Numbered from the stretch's first letter, positions 1 through 8,714 are shown. The stretch: DNA of 64,000 nucleotides from Hyphomicrobium sp. MC1 (GCF_000253295.1 NC_015717.1:2356001-2420000); one strand, 5' to 3'. Translations and numbers: made by a program. Notes: generated by a model not told the origin, from the letters alone.

Positions 1-1245
1 TATGTCTTCGATGCCGATCGATAATCTGACGACATCCGGCCCCGCCCCCGCAGCCCGTCTCTCATCGTCCCGGAGCTGCCGGTGCGTCGTCGATGCGGGA
101 TGGATGACAAGGCTTCGCGTGTCGCCAATGTTGGCGAGAAGGCTGAAGAGCTTCAAGCCCGAAACGAGCTTCACGCCCGCTTCATATCCGCCTTTGAGCC
201 CGAACGTGAAGACGGCACCTGCACCTTTTGGACAAATCTTTTTCTGCAGCGCGTGGCAGGGGCTCGACGGCAGCCCGGCATAGCTAACCCAGGCGATTTT
301 CGGCTGCCTTTCGAGCCATTCGGCGACAGCAAGCGCGTTGTCGGTCTGCCGTTGCATGCGGAGCGGCAGGGTCTCGGCACCCGTCAACAGCAGGAAGGCG
401 TTAAACGGCGAGATTGCGGGCCCGAGGTCGCGCAACCCCAGAACGCGCGCCGCGATGGCAAACGCCATCGGCCCAAAGGCCTCGGCAATCTTCAGGCCGT
501 TGTAGGAGGGGTTCGGATTGACCAGAGATTTGTAATGGTGGCGGCTTCCGAGCCAGTCGAAGGTGCCGCAATCGACGATGGCGCCGCCGATCGAGTTGCC
601 GTGGCCGCCAATAAATTTAGTCAGGCTGTGTACGACGATGTCGGCGCCGAAATCCTTCGGGCGGCAGAGGTAGGGCGTCGCCAGCGTATTATCGACGATA
701 AACGGTACGCCTGCGTCTTTCGCGACGGCTGCAATGGCCGGGAGGTCCACGACAACGCCGCCGGGGTTGGCGATGCTTTCGCAGAATATCGCACGCGTCT
801 TCGGCGTGACGGCGCGGGCAAACGATTGCGGGTCTGTTGCATCCGCCCAGACGACGTTCCAATCGAACTTCTTGAACGAATGGTTGAACTGGTTGACCGA
901 ACCGCCGTAGAGCTGCCGCCCGGCAATGAACTCATCGCCCGGCTCAAGCAGCGTATGGAACGCCAGAAACTGCGCGGCATGACCGGAGGCAAGCGCCAGC
1001 GCGGCTGAGCCATCCTCCAGCGCCGCGAGGCGCCCTTCTAGCACCGCCTGAGTCGGGTTCGTTATGCGCGTATAGATGTTGCCGAACGCCTCCAGCCCGA
1101 AAAGGGCGGCGGCATGGTCGACGTCATTAAAGACGTAAGACGTCGTCTGATAAATCGGCGTGGCACGCGCGCCGGTCGTGGGATCGGGCGCTGCTCCGGC
1201 GTGCACGGCTGCCGTCGCGAACTTGACGTTCGATGATGTCGACAT
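1..1245 (-). CDS. metY: O-acetylhomoserine sulfhydrylase (Cys/Met metabolism PLP enzyme), 3' end cut by window edge
   Basis: The reading frame starts at the ATG at 1245 and stays open to the window edge (about 415 residues), so the C-terminus is missing. It is a fold-type I PLP enzyme of the Cys/Met metabolism family. Such enzymes use O-acetylhomoserine plus sulfide (or methanethiol) to make homocysteine or methionine in the cytoplasm. Visible signatures are an N-terminal VHAGAAPDPTTGARATPIYQ, the YTRITNPTQAVLE segment near 58-70, and the PLP-lysine motif SLTKFIGGHGN with Lys210. MetY proteins are usually about 425-430 residues, so only 10-15 residues should be missing. The strong match to O-acetylhomoserine enzymes rather than cystathionine gamma-synthase rests on length and the HGN motif; exact substrate is inferred. 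A structured leader lies just upstream. Confidence 0.92.
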   Translation of the reverse strand, partial: MSTSSNVKFATAAVHAGAAPDPTTGARATPIYQTTSYVFNDVDHAAALFGLEAFGNIYTRITNPTQAVLEGRLAALEDGSAALALASGHAAQFLAFHTLLEPGDEFIAGRQLYGGSVNQFNHSFKKFDWNVVWADATDPQSFARAVTPKTRAIFCESIANPGGVVVDLPAIAAVAKDAGVPFIVDNTLATPYLCRPKDFGADIVVHSLTKFIGGHGNSIGGAIVDCGTFDWLGSRHHYKSLVNPNPSYNGLKIAEAFGPMAFAIAARVLGLRDLGPAISPFNAFLLLTGAETLPLRMQRQTDNALAVAEWLERQPKIAWVSYAGLPSSPCHALQKKICPKGAGAVFTFGLKGGYEAGVKLVSGLKLFSLLANIGDTRSLVIHPASTTHRQLRDDERRAAGAGPDVVRLSIGIEDI

Positions 1246-1256
1246 TGTTGGCGTTC

Positions 1257-1317
1257 CCCTGAAGCTTTTTGAGCCACAGGGAGCCGACGCGGAACCGGCC
1301 TGTCAACTGGCCGGCTC
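1257..1317 (-). promoter_or_regulatory. Structured leader upstream of metY
   Basis: Between the small upstream gene and metY there are two stems: CCGGCC/GGCCGG (1295-1300 with 1309-1314) and CCCTG/CAGGG (1257-1261 with 1277-1281). The second has an A-rich loop on the RNA strand. A GGCTC segment (1313-1317, plus strand) can also pair with GAGCC at 1271-1275, so a pseudoknot-like alternative is possible. Alphaproteobacterial methionine genes often carry SAM-sensing riboswitches, but I cannot match this to a named class. The first stem could instead be a weak terminator of the upstream gene. Confidence 0.3.
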
Positions 1318-1330
1318 GTTATAAGTTTTC

Positions 1331-1537
1331 CTAGAGGTCGGCGGAGCGTCCGGCCATACCGCAGTGCCACTTCTGGATAACCCAGTTGGGGTGGTCACCA
1401 ATCCACTTCGCCATCTCGATCTGACCGTTGGTCATGCACTGGCTGGCGCTGACGCTCTGACCTTCGAAATTCAGCGTGACGTCTTTGCAACGGCTCGGCT
1501 GGTCGATCAGGCAGACGGCGACGACGAGTTCGATCAT
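1331..1537 (-). CDS. Small conserved-looking cysteine-containing protein of unknown function
   Basis: This 68-residue protein has a strong Shine-Dalgarno GGAGG four bases before its ATG. The sequence starts MIELVVAVCLI, which is a short hydrophobic stretch, followed by Cys pairs (around residues 17, 34 and 59) and a Trp-rich end (IGDHPNWVIQKWHCG). Small proteins with the pattern CxMNGQ...HPNW...W.C are familiar from Rhizobiales genomes as uncharacterised proteins; this is recollection, not a search. It lies 85 bp upstream of metY on the same strand and could share its transcript. No function can be assigned. Confidence 0.65.
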   Translation of the reverse strand: MIELVVAVCLIDQPSRCKDVTLNFEGQSVSASQCMTNGQIEMAKWIGDHPNWVIQKWHCGMAGRSADL

Positions 1538-1944
1538 GGGGCCTCCAGGTTTGAAGCGTTAATCGCTCGCGGGAGCGATTGCGGTGTGCCCTGGACGGTT
1601 CCTCTGATCGTTTTTTATTCGTTTTTGGACTGATCGAGCCAAGTATGCGGGAAATTTTCCCGTGCACAAGAACAAGGCTGTCGCACTTTCTGCCTAATCT
1701 GTGGTCAGGAATATTTGCCGCGGCTCCTGTTGCGGATTGGCCCTCATGTCGCCTTCAAAGCGTATCGAATTTGCCACGGTTTGGCCTTGCCACTCTCTTC
1801 CTCGCGGCAGATAAGCAGCGCGGATGCCACATCCGATTCGATTTTCACCAAAAGCGCGCATGGTCGTCTTGTGCGGATGGGGGTGTCGGGGCGATGTGAT
1901 CGGGCGAGTCGCAGAGGCAAGTTTCTAAGGCGGCAGATCAGCAT
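1538..1944. other. Intergenic stretch with one small hairpin, no convincing gene
   Basis: About 400 bases between the minus-strand small gene and the plus-strand membrane ORF. It holds one clear inverted repeat, AATCGCTC/GAGCGATT at 1561-1568 and 1573-1580, in the likely 5' leader of the minus-strand gene, and a T-rich patch near 1608-1625. Frames across it give low-complexity arginine-rich or patternless translations, so I call no gene. Promoters for both flanking genes must lie here, but no clear -35/-10 pair was found. Confidence 0.5.
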
Positions 1945-2166
1945 ATGACTACTCAAAGTGTCGAGCGGGCCGAAGGCGCGGCGTGGGATGATGCGCGCGC
2001 ATCCGGAACTCTTACCGTCGGTTGGTTTGTGCGCCGTTCGGCGCTCTGGATGGGCATCATGTTCGTTGCCCTTGTCCTGGCGTGCACCCTTTACGGCGTG
2101 GCGAGCCAAGTCGGCGCGGACGGCGCCCGCATCCCGAGAGCGCCCTCGCCGGAATTCAAGGTTTAG
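1945..2166 (+). CDS. Possible single-pass membrane protein, unknown function
   Basis: A 73-residue frame with a polar N-terminus, one transmembrane helix (about residues 34-54, LWMGIMFVALVLACTLYGVA) and a short tail. The hydrophobic segment looks like a real membrane span rather than an accident of composition. There is no strong Shine-Dalgarno close to the ATG, and a longer frame on the opposite strand covers the same DNA, but that one translates to arginine-rich shadow sequence. I favour this as a gene with moderate doubt. No family recognised. Confidence 0.4.
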   Translation: MTTQSVERAEGAAWDDARASGTLTVGWFVRRSALWMGIMFVALVLACTLYGVASQVGADGARIPRAPSPEFKV

Positions 2167-2562
2167 ATTTCCGGTCATTACGGATAATCCGGATTTGGAC
2201 TATCGGTGCAGCGCATTCGCCCCGGCGCCGAGGGAGGCCTGTCTGGAGCCGGCTGGTTCCTCCGCAATGGACCTTTGCTGCGCGATTGCGATGCGCCGCG
2301 GTATGCGAATTCCCGGCATGCAGGCACAGGGGCGTCCCATCTCGGGGCACCCACTTCAGGTTAAGTTGCCTACAAAACGCAGCGCCTTGCGCGCATGACT
2401 GGCACCCGCATTGTCGAAAAAGGCGTATTTTGCTCAGCTATGCTTCTACAATTTTGCCTGACATTCACTATTGATGCTGCGTAGTGATCTCCAGCACCTT
2501 GAATTTGGAGTCTTCATCCTCCTATCATCAGTAATCGCTGGAGCCCTGAGGGACGCGTCTGA
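2167..2562. other. Intergenic region upstream of bpt, nothing recognised
   Basis: About 395 bases before the bpt start. All frames give compositionally biased translations with no motif, and no long inverted repeat or clear promoter pair was found. It probably contains the bpt promoter near its right end, where the DNA becomes AT-richer (2420-2540). Confidence 0.4.
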
Positions 2563-3330
2563 ATGACGGAGCAGCAAAAGAAGTTTCCAGAATTCTACGT
2601 GACGGCGCCGCAGCCGTGCCCCTACTTACCAGGCAAGCTCGAACGCAAGCTTTTCACGCACCTGACGCACGACAAGCCGCCTGAGCTTGTCGATCGCCTT
2701 TTGACCACCGGCTTCCGACGCAGCCAGAACATCGCCTACGTGCCTTATTGCGAAGGCTGCCAAGCCTGCGTCTCCGTTCGCGTGCTCGCCGACCAGTTCG
2801 AGCCCGACCGCTCGATGCGACGGGCATGGAAAAGGAATTCGCGTCTCGTCGCCCAGCGTACGGCACCGACGCCGACCATGGAGCAGTTCCGGCTGTTTCG
2901 CGCCTACATCGACGCGCGCCATAGCGACGGCGGCATGGCCGACATGACGATGCTCGACTATCGCATGATGGTCGAAGATACGGTCATCGAGACGTTCCTT
3001 ACCGAATATCGCGAAAAGCCCGAGGGGGCCGAAGATCTCGACTTCGATACCTGGCCGCTCAAAGCAGTTGCGCTGTGCGACCGGCTGAGCGACGGCATTT
3101 CGATGGTCTACAGCTTCTATGATCCTGACGATGTCGATGCGGGCCTTGGAACGTACATGATCCTCGAACACCTTGCCTTTGCGCGCCGGATCGGACTGCC
3201 CTACGTCTATCTCGGCTATTGGATCGAGGGTTCGCGGAAGATGGCGTACAAGACACGCTTCAAGCCGCAGGAACGTCTTGGCCCCGACCGCTGGGAACGC
3301 GCGCCTGACGACGAAGACATTCCGCGGTAA
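2563..3330 (+). CDS. bpt: Aspartate/glutamate leucyltransferase (Bpt, N-end rule)
   Basis: A 255-residue protein of the arginyltransferase-like family; Bpt transfers leucine from Leu-tRNA to proteins with N-terminal Asp or Glu, marking them for ClpAP degradation in the cytoplasm. The N-terminal domain has the expected cysteines in PCPYLPG (near residue 18) and PYCEGCQACVSVRV (near 66-79). The C-terminal acetyltransferase-like domain carries YSFYDPD, LGTYMILEHLAFAR and YVYLGYWIEG. Length is normal for Bpt. Classification as Bpt rather than arginyltransferase follows the bacterial family; no clpS or aat gene is nearby to confirm the pathway. Confidence 0.93.
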   Translation: MTEQQKKFPEFYVTAPQPCPYLPGKLERKLFTHLTHDKPPELVDRLLTTGFRRSQNIAYVPYCEGCQACVSVRVLADQFEPDRSMRRAWKRNSRLVAQRTAPTPTMEQFRLFRAYIDARHSDGGMADMTMLDYRMMVEDTVIETFLTEYREKPEGAEDLDFDTWPLKAVALCDRLSDGISMVYSFYDPDDVDAGLGTYMILEHLAFARRIGLPYVYLGYWIEGSRKMAYKTRFKPQERLGPDRWERAPDDEDIPR

Positions 3331-3401
3331 TTGCGCCTGCCACACCTCGGATGCCGATGGAGCGTGTCCTGAGCTTTATGCCGAGGGATGACAGATAAGT
3401 A

Positions 3402-3428
3402 CCGAACTCGATCAATTCGCGAGTTCGG
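3402..3428. terminator. Hairpin between convergent bpt and a secreted protein gene
   Basis: The perfect stem CCGAACTCG (3402-3410) and CGAGTTCGG (3420-3428) encloses a 9-base loop. The minus-strand stop codon lies inside the loop. There is no U tract, so this may be a weak or factor-assisted terminator serving both convergent genes. Confidence 0.4.
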
Positions 3429-3882
3429 CATCGAGCTTCTGGAACATGTAGGCCCACTTCGCCGATAGCGTATCGATGAGCTTTTTCATGTGCTCGCGCA
3501 AATCCTGCATGCGTGCGCAATCGGGCGTGTCGGCCTCGGCCCCCTGCTGGCCCATCATGGCGATCTCGGACAGCAATTCGTTGGTCGTCTGGTCATAGAT
3601 GACGGTTTTATCGTCTCTTACGAACGGCTTTGCCTTTTCCATGAACTCGTCATGGCTCCAGTGCCGCTTGTCTTTCAGCGCGCGCAGTTTTTCCTGGAAG
3701 GGCGGGCGGTTCTTCAAATTAAGGTCGCGCAGGCTTCCGGCCGCCTCTTCGACGACCGCTTCAAAGTCTTCCTTCGAGCAACCCGTCGTCGCCTCCACGG
3801 CGCATGCGGCCGACCCGGCACACGCTATCGCCAGCAACGAGACCCCGGCCCTGGAAGCCGTCCGTTTCAGATACCCACCCAT
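3412..3882 (-). CDS. Secreted/periplasmic helical protein of unknown function
   Basis: The frame is open from 3933, but the internal ATG at 3882 gives a classic signal peptide: MGGYLKRTASR, then a hydrophobic core VSLLAIACAGSAACA, so I chose that start (156 residues). The mature part is charged and predicted largely helical, with Cys near the new N-terminus and another in DTPDCARM that could form a disulfide. No catalytic motif or known domain was recognised. It sits downstream of parC on the same strand with a 60-bp gap and could be read through from it. Confidence 0.65.
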   Translation of the reverse strand: MGGYLKRTASRAGVSLLAIACAGSAACAVEATTGCSKEDFEAVVEEAAGSLRDLNLKNRPPFQEKLRALKDKRHWSHDEFMEKAKPFVRDDKTVIYDQTTNELLSEIAMMGQQGAEADTPDCARMQDLREHMKKLIDTLSAKWAYMFQKLDAELAN

Positions 3883-3942
3883 AGCCGGCAGTCGTAGCTT
3901 CGCGCAGCGAATGCCACAAGGTCCGGCAGTCAACAGGTGTGA

Positions 3943-6192
3943 CTAAAATCGGGGACCGAACGAATTTGACCGCGGGAAGCCCTTGGGCGCCACCTTGCCT
4001 GCTTGGGCGCGCTCCCCGACCCATTCCTTCAGTTCGCTCCACGACAGCGAAAATTCGCGGCCGGCGCTGTCGAGCCAGGTCAGGCCGTTGGACTTTTTGA
4101 ACACGCGCGCATCCGACAGCGCGCCGTCCTTGATCCGCTGCAGGATGACGCCCTTGCCGCGGGTCATTTCGTTGACCTCGTCGAGCTTGAAAACGAGCAT
4201 CTTGCGGTTCTCGCCGATGGTCGCGACGTAGTCGCCATCAACCGGCACGCAAACTCGGGCTTCCTCGGGTTCGCTGACGTTCAGGACCTGCTTGCCCTTG
4301 CGCGTCGCGGCGATGACTTCGGCTTCCGGCACGATGAAGCCGTAAGCGCCGGTCGAGGCGACGAGCAGCTTGCGCGACGGATCGTGGACGAACAGCTCGG
4401 CGATATCGTGGTTTTCTTCAAGATCGATCATAAGGCGGAGTGGCTCGCCGTGACCGCGCCCGCCCGGCAGCGAACCCGCTTCGAGCGTGAAGAATTTACC
4501 GTTCGTTGCGAAGAGCACGAGCTTGTCGGTCGTGAACGCCTTCAAGGCGCGTTTCAGGCCGTCGCCCTGCTTGAATTCGAGCTTCGACAGGTCGTCCTGG
4601 TGGCCCTTCAGCGCGCGCACCCAGCCCTTCTCAGACATGATGACGGTGATCGGCTCTTTCTCGACGAGCGCCGCATCGAGATCGATGTCGATGTCGGGCA
4701 TGTCGGCGAATGACGAGCGGCGGCGGCCGAGCGGCGTCTTCTTGGAATACTTTTCGCGCGTTTCCTTGACCTCTTCGGAGACGCGCTCCCATTGCAGTTC
4801 TTCCGACTTCAGAAGCTGCTTCAATTCGCGGCGTTCTTTCGAAAGCTTGTCGTGCTCAGCCTTGATCTCGACTTCTTCGAGCCTCGACAGCGAGCGCAAG
4901 CGCAGGTTCAGGATCGCTTCGGCTTGGACGTCGCTCAAGTTGAATTTCGACATCAACTTGGCTTTGGGATCGTCCTCGCGGCGGATGATCCGGATCACCT
5001 CGTCGATGTTGAGGTAGGCGATCAGGTAGCCGTCGAGCACTTCAAGACGATGCTCGATCTTTTTCAGGCGGTACGTCGAACGGCGAACCAGAACCTCGAT
5101 GCGATGCTCCAGCCACTGCCAGAGCACGTCGCGCAGATCGAGCACATTCGGGATCTGGCCACCCGACAGCACGTTCATGTTGAGGCTGACGCGCACTTCA
5201 AGCTCGGTCGCGCGGAACAGGCTTTCCATCAGCAGGATGGGATCGACCGTGCGGCTCTTGGGTTCGAGCACTAGGCGGATCTCTTCGGCGCTTTCGTCAC
5301 GGACATCGCCTAAGAGCTGAAGCTTTTTCTCGCTCATCAGGTCGGCGATCTTTTCGATCAGCTTCGCCTTCTGCACGCCGTAGGGAATTTCGGTGACGAC
5401 GATCTGATAGCCGCCGCGCCCAGTCTCTTCCTTGTCCCAGCGCGCGCGCAAGCGAAAGCCGCCGCGGCCAGTCTTATAGGCTTCGAGGATCTGGGCGCGC
5501 GGCTCGACGATCACGCCGCCGGTCGGAAAGTCAGGACCGGGAACCAACTCGACAAGTTTCTCGATCGTGGCGTTCGGATGCTTGATGAGATGCAGAAGCG
5601 CGGCACACAATTCGTCGACATTGTGCGGCGGGATGTTCGTCGCCATGCCGACCGCGATGCCGGACGATCCGTTCGCCAACAAATTGGGAAAAGCAGCCGG
5701 CAGCACGACCGGCTCTTCGACGCGGCCGTCGTAGTTGGGACGGAAGTCGACCGTCTCCTCGTCGATGCCTTCGAGGATCAACGCCGCAGTGTCGGTCATG
5801 CGCGCTTCGGTGTAACGCTCAGCAGCCGGATTATCGCCGTCGATATTGCCGAAGTTGCCCTGGCCATCGACCAGCGGATAGCGCACCGCGAAATCCTGCG
5901 CCAAACGCGCAAGAGCGTCGTAGATCGCCTGGTTGCCGTGCGGGTGATAGTCGCCCATCACCTCGCCCACGATCTTGGCGCATTTGATGAAGCCGCCCTC
6001 GGGATTGAGCCTAAGCTCGCGCATAGCATAAAGTATGCGCCGATGAACGGGCTTCAGGCCGTCGCGCACGTCGGGCAGCGCACGGTGCATGATGGTCGAA
6101 AGGGCGTAGGCCAGATAGCGCTCTTCGAGAGCAGTTCTGAGCTCGACGGGCTCAATGGGGCCATCGCCCGGAAGAATCGGTTTGTCACTCAT
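3943..6192 (-). CDS. parC: DNA topoisomerase IV subunit A
   Basis: A 749-residue type IIA topoisomerase A subunit. With ParE it decatenates daughter chromosomes. The winged-helix/tower core is intact, with the active-site tyrosine Tyr127 in AERYTEARM and the DYHPHG helix (81-86). The C-terminal half shows the GyrA/ParC beta-pinwheel repeats but lacks a GyrA-box-like motif, and the overall length fits alphaproteobacterial ParC (about 745-760) better than GyrA (over 880). At the positions equivalent to E. coli ParC Asp79/Ser80, this protein reads Asn87/Gln88. It starts at the ATG at 6192; no parE is present in the window. Confidence 0.95.
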   Translation of the reverse strand: MSDKPILPGDGPIEPVELRTALEERYLAYALSTIMHRALPDVRDGLKPVHRRILYAMRELRLNPEGGFIKCAKIVGEVMGDYHPHGNQAIYDALARLAQDFAVRYPLVDGQGNFGNIDGDNPAAERYTEARMTDTAALILEGIDEETVDFRPNYDGRVEEPVVLPAAFPNLLANGSSGIAVGMATNIPPHNVDELCAALLHLIKHPNATIEKLVELVPGPDFPTGGVIVEPRAQILEAYKTGRGGFRLRARWDKEETGRGGYQIVVTEIPYGVQKAKLIEKIADLMSEKKLQLLGDVRDESAEEIRLVLEPKSRTVDPILLMESLFRATELEVRVSLNMNVLSGGQIPNVLDLRDVLWQWLEHRIEVLVRRSTYRLKKIEHRLEVLDGYLIAYLNIDEVIRIIRREDDPKAKLMSKFNLSDVQAEAILNLRLRSLSRLEEVEIKAEHDKLSKERRELKQLLKSEELQWERVSEEVKETREKYSKKTPLGRRRSSFADMPDIDIDLDAALVEKEPITVIMSEKGWVRALKGHQDDLSKLEFKQGDGLKRALKAFTTDKLVLFATNGKFFTLEAGSLPGGRGHGEPLRLMIDLEENHDIAELFVHDPSRKLLVASTGAYGFIVPEAEVIAATRKGKQVLNVSEPEEARVCVPVDGDYVATIGENRKMLVFKLDEVNEMTRGKGVILQRIKDGALSDARVFKKSNGLTWLDSAGREFSLSWSELKEWVGERAQAGKVAPKGFPRSNSFGPRF

Positions 6193-6427
6193 GGCGCATC
6201 CCTCTACAGCGCTGCCGAGGCGCGCTCAAGCCTAGGGCAGCGCTGCGGACGGCAAGAGTTGCAGGGACGCGCCATTTGGGCGCAATGCGGCACAAGTCCC
6301 CGAGCCGAGCGGCGCGACACAAAATCCACAGTCCGTTGGGCTCCTTGATCGGACGGGATAGCATCCGCATGTGAGGGCCGCTATTCCTCTTAGAACCAGG
6401 GGATCAGATGGCCAGAATGGATGAACG

Positions 6428-7135
6428 ATGGCGGCGCTCGTGCCAGACCTGCCTCAGGTTGAAAAACACATCGTCGAAATGACGAACGAAGTGCGTCGGG
6501 AAAAAAATCTGCCGGCGCTGAAGGTCAATGCCATGCTGGCCAAGGCCGCGCGCGCATTTGCGCAGAAGGTGGCAACGAGCGGCAAGTTTTCACACACCGC
6601 AGACGGCCGGACACCGGCCCAGCGCGCCGAGAGCGTCGGTTACAAACATTGCGATATCGCCGAAAACCTCGCGATGGACCAGAACATCGGCGGCTTCGAT
6701 ACTGGCGAGCTTGCGTTGCAAGCCATTGCTGGCTGGATGAACTCACCGCCGCATCGCGCCAACATTCTTCGCGCCAGCGTGTCCGAAATCGGCGTCGGCG
6801 TTGCGCGCGCTCCAGGCGCCAAGCCGAAGTTCATATCGGTCGAATTGTTCGGCCAGCCTGCTTCGAAAATCTTGACATTCCAGATCAAGAATTTCGCAAT
6901 GGTGGAACTCAGCTATTCCTATGGAAGCAAGACCTATGACCTGAAGCCTGGAGTTTCTGTCGTTCACTCATCGTGCTCGCAACAGCAGCTCCTTATTACC
7001 AAGCCTGGCGGCGTCTTCTCGTCGGCAACGGAAATCGCGAAGGTAACGGCGGAAAACAAAAAACTTTACACACTCAAGCCGGATGCCTCGGGCGAGCCGA
7101 AGCTGGAAATTGTCGCCCGTTCAGCGGAACCATGA
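6428..7135 (+). CDS. CAP/SCP-PR1 domain protein
   Basis: A 235-residue protein whose first ~150 residues form a CAP (cysteine-rich secretory protein/PR-1) domain: helix VEKHIVEMTNEVRREKNLPAL, then FSHTADGRTPAQRAESVGY, the ENLA motif, and WMNSPPHRANIL. Bacterial CAP proteins are usually exported and of unclear biochemical function. This frame has no signal peptide from the ATG at 6428, and nearby upstream ATGs are out of frame, so localisation is uncertain. The C-terminal ~80 residues are beta-rich without a named domain. It is transcribed divergently from parC. Confidence 0.8.
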   Translation: MAALVPDLPQVEKHIVEMTNEVRREKNLPALKVNAMLAKAARAFAQKVATSGKFSHTADGRTPAQRAESVGYKHCDIAENLAMDQNIGGFDTGELALQAIAGWMNSPPHRANILRASVSEIGVGVARAPGAKPKFISVELFGQPASKILTFQIKNFAMVELSYSYGSKTYDLKPGVSVVHSSCSQQQLLITKPGGVFSSATEIAKVTAENKKLYTLKPDASGEPKLEIVARSAEP

Positions 7136-7220
7136 GCGGTCTGAAAATTAATCCGTGAAGAAACTTTTCCGGCCGCATCGCGTTACAACAAGATTCTGCT
7201 AAAAAACGAAAAAGGGAGGG

Positions 7221-7487
7221 ATGCCTGTGCAAACCCGCCAACTTCTCATCTTCATTGCGCTTAGCCTGATCGCTGCGGGCGTCGTCATCGGCGCCGTGAC
7301 GGCCTATCGGCATTCACACACGGAAGTGCTTGTCGATACGCCGGCTGCGAAAGTCGAAACCAATAAGCCGGGCGGCGAGACAACGATCGATGCGCCTTAT
7401 ACGCATATCGAAAAGGGCAATGAAGGCACGAAGATCGAAGCTCCCGGCGTAAAGATCGAAGTGCCACCTAAGCAGCCGCAGAATTGA
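7221..7487 (+). CDS. Small membrane-anchored protein with short beta-like repeats
   Basis: An 88-residue protein with an N-terminal transmembrane anchor (residues 8-28) and a periplasmic tail. The tail contains three copies of a short pattern: VLVDTPAAKVE, TTIDAPYTHIE and TKIEAPGVKIE. Each repeat alternates hydrophobic residues around a conserved Pro, so the tail may stack as a small beta solenoid. An AAAGGGAGGGATG Shine-Dalgarno context supports the start region. Unknown function; co-directional with the CAP gene 85 bp upstream. Confidence 0.6.
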   Translation: MPVQTRQLLIFIALSLIAAGVVIGAVTAYRHSHTEVLVDTPAAKVETNKPGGETTIDAPYTHIEKGNEGTKIEAPGVKIEVPPKQPQN

Positions 7488-7507
7488 TCTCCAGATCGAG
7501 CTGTGGT

Positions 7508-7586
7508 GCTCCGGGCAGTCACGCGTAACTGTCCCGAGCATCCGCTTTTCATCTGCGCAATGGCTCCTCGGCATGACGCCGAGGAG
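7508..7586. terminator. Two hairpins between convergent genes
   Basis: The first stem pairs 7508-7519 with 7528-7539 (10 of 12 matches). The second, CTCCTCGGC (7564-7572) with GCCGAGGAG (7578-7586), is perfect with a 5-base loop. They sit between the small membrane gene (plus) and the SDR gene (minus), the expected place for bidirectional termination. Confidence 0.5.
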
Positions 7587-7597
7587 GCCGGCTGCGA

Positions 7598-8392
7598 TCA
7601 GCCAATGGTTCTAAGAATGCCACCTTCAACGCGGAGCGCTGCACCATTGGTGGCGGAGGCTTCTTTGGACGCCGCGTACACAACCATGTTGGCGACTTCT
7701 TCGACGCTCGCGAACCGCTGAACAAGCGATGTTGGGCGGTGTTCTTTCACGAACGTTGCAGCCATCTCGTCCGTGCTCTTGCCTGCAGCTTCGGCCATCG
7801 ACTTCAAGAAGTCATCGACACCTTCGGAGAGCGTCGGCCCCGGAAGGACGGAATTGACGGTGACGTTGGTTCCGGCCGTCAGTTGAGCGACGCCTTGGGC
7901 AATCGAGAGCTGCGCGGTCTTGGTAAACCCATAATGGATCATCTCGACGGGAATGTTCACCGCCGACTCCGACGAGATGAAGATCACGCGGCCCCAGTTA
8001 CGCTCAAGCATACCCTTCAGGTAGCCGCGCGTCAGGCGCACGCCGGACATCACGTTCGTCTCGAAGAAGCGCATCCAATCTGCGTCAGGAATTTCGAAGA
8101 AGGGCTTCGGCTCGAAGATGCCGGCATTGTTGATCAGGATATCGACTGACGGCACCGCCTTGATCAAGGCATCGCAGCCCGCTGCGGTTGCGACGTCGGC
8201 AGCGACACCCGTAACAGCCGCGGCGTTGCATGCCTTGTGCACGGCGGCGATGCCCTTATCGACCGTCTCCTGCTTGCGGCCATTGATCACCACTTTGGCG
8301 CCGGCCTGAGCTAAGCTTTTCGCGATGGCCAGTCCGATACCGGCCGTCGAGCCAGTTACGAGGGCGGTCTTATCGGTCAAATCGATTTTCAT
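7598..8392 (-). CDS. SDR-family oxidoreductase
   Basis: A 264-residue classical short-chain dehydrogenase/reductase. The nucleotide-binding motif TGSTAGIG (residues 13-20), the NNAG motif (88-91), the catalytic Ser near 140 and the YxxxK pair Tyr154/Lys158 are all present. The C-terminus ends with the typical NGAALRVEGGILRTIG. I moved the start from the open frame (8497) to the ATG at 8392, because SDRs begin a few residues before this glycine motif. Substrate unknown. It is divergent from the CYTH gene. Confidence 0.88.
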   Translation of the reverse strand: MKIDLTDKTALVTGSTAGIGLAIAKSLAQAGAKVVINGRKQETVDKGIAAVHKACNAAAVTGVAADVATAAGCDALIKAVPSVDILINNAGIFEPKPFFEIPDADWMRFFETNVMSGVRLTRGYLKGMLERNWGRVIFISSESAVNIPVEMIHYGFTKTAQLSIAQGVAQLTAGTNVTVNSVLPGPTLSEGVDDFLKSMAEAAGKSTDEMAATFVKEHRPTSLVQRFASVEEVANMVVYAASKEASATNGAALRVEGGILRTIG

Positions 8393-8714
8393 GGGCCGGT
8401 TCCGGTTTGGAGGGTTTATGTACCTTAGATCGGATTTTCCGAACAATATGCAAGAGCAATGTTTTCGTCGCGTTCTCTTGGCCTGGATCAATGGCAAACG
8501 GAGCGCGCGGACCTAACTGCTACGTTGCGACGGCGGGAGAGTTCCGCTTGGTCGCAAACTCCCGCCGGCTCGGCTCCAACAGGTCGTCGCATGCGGTTCC
8601 AACAATTCGTACTGCTCCGGAAACCAAGCAGCAACATTCCGGCCGTCAGAACGAGCTACAGTCTGTGCGACGCGTCGCAGTTCTTCGTTTGCGGCACGGA
8701 CGACGGGAGACCGC
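8393..8714. other. Divergent intergenic region between SDR and CYTH genes
   Basis: About 320 bases that must hold promoters for two divergent genes. Frames here are arginine-rich shadows. I see no strong inverted repeat; the stretch near 8400-8450 is AT-rich and is the best place for the SDR promoter. Confidence 0.4.

Noticed and set aside
1257..1317. SAM-II riboswitch call
   Set aside because: Stems exist, but conserved core nucleotides of the SAM-II family could not be matched; reported only as a structured leader.
1744..2178. 144-codon minus-strand frame
   Set aside because: Arginine-rich shadow; the opposite frame has a clear transmembrane helix and is preferred.
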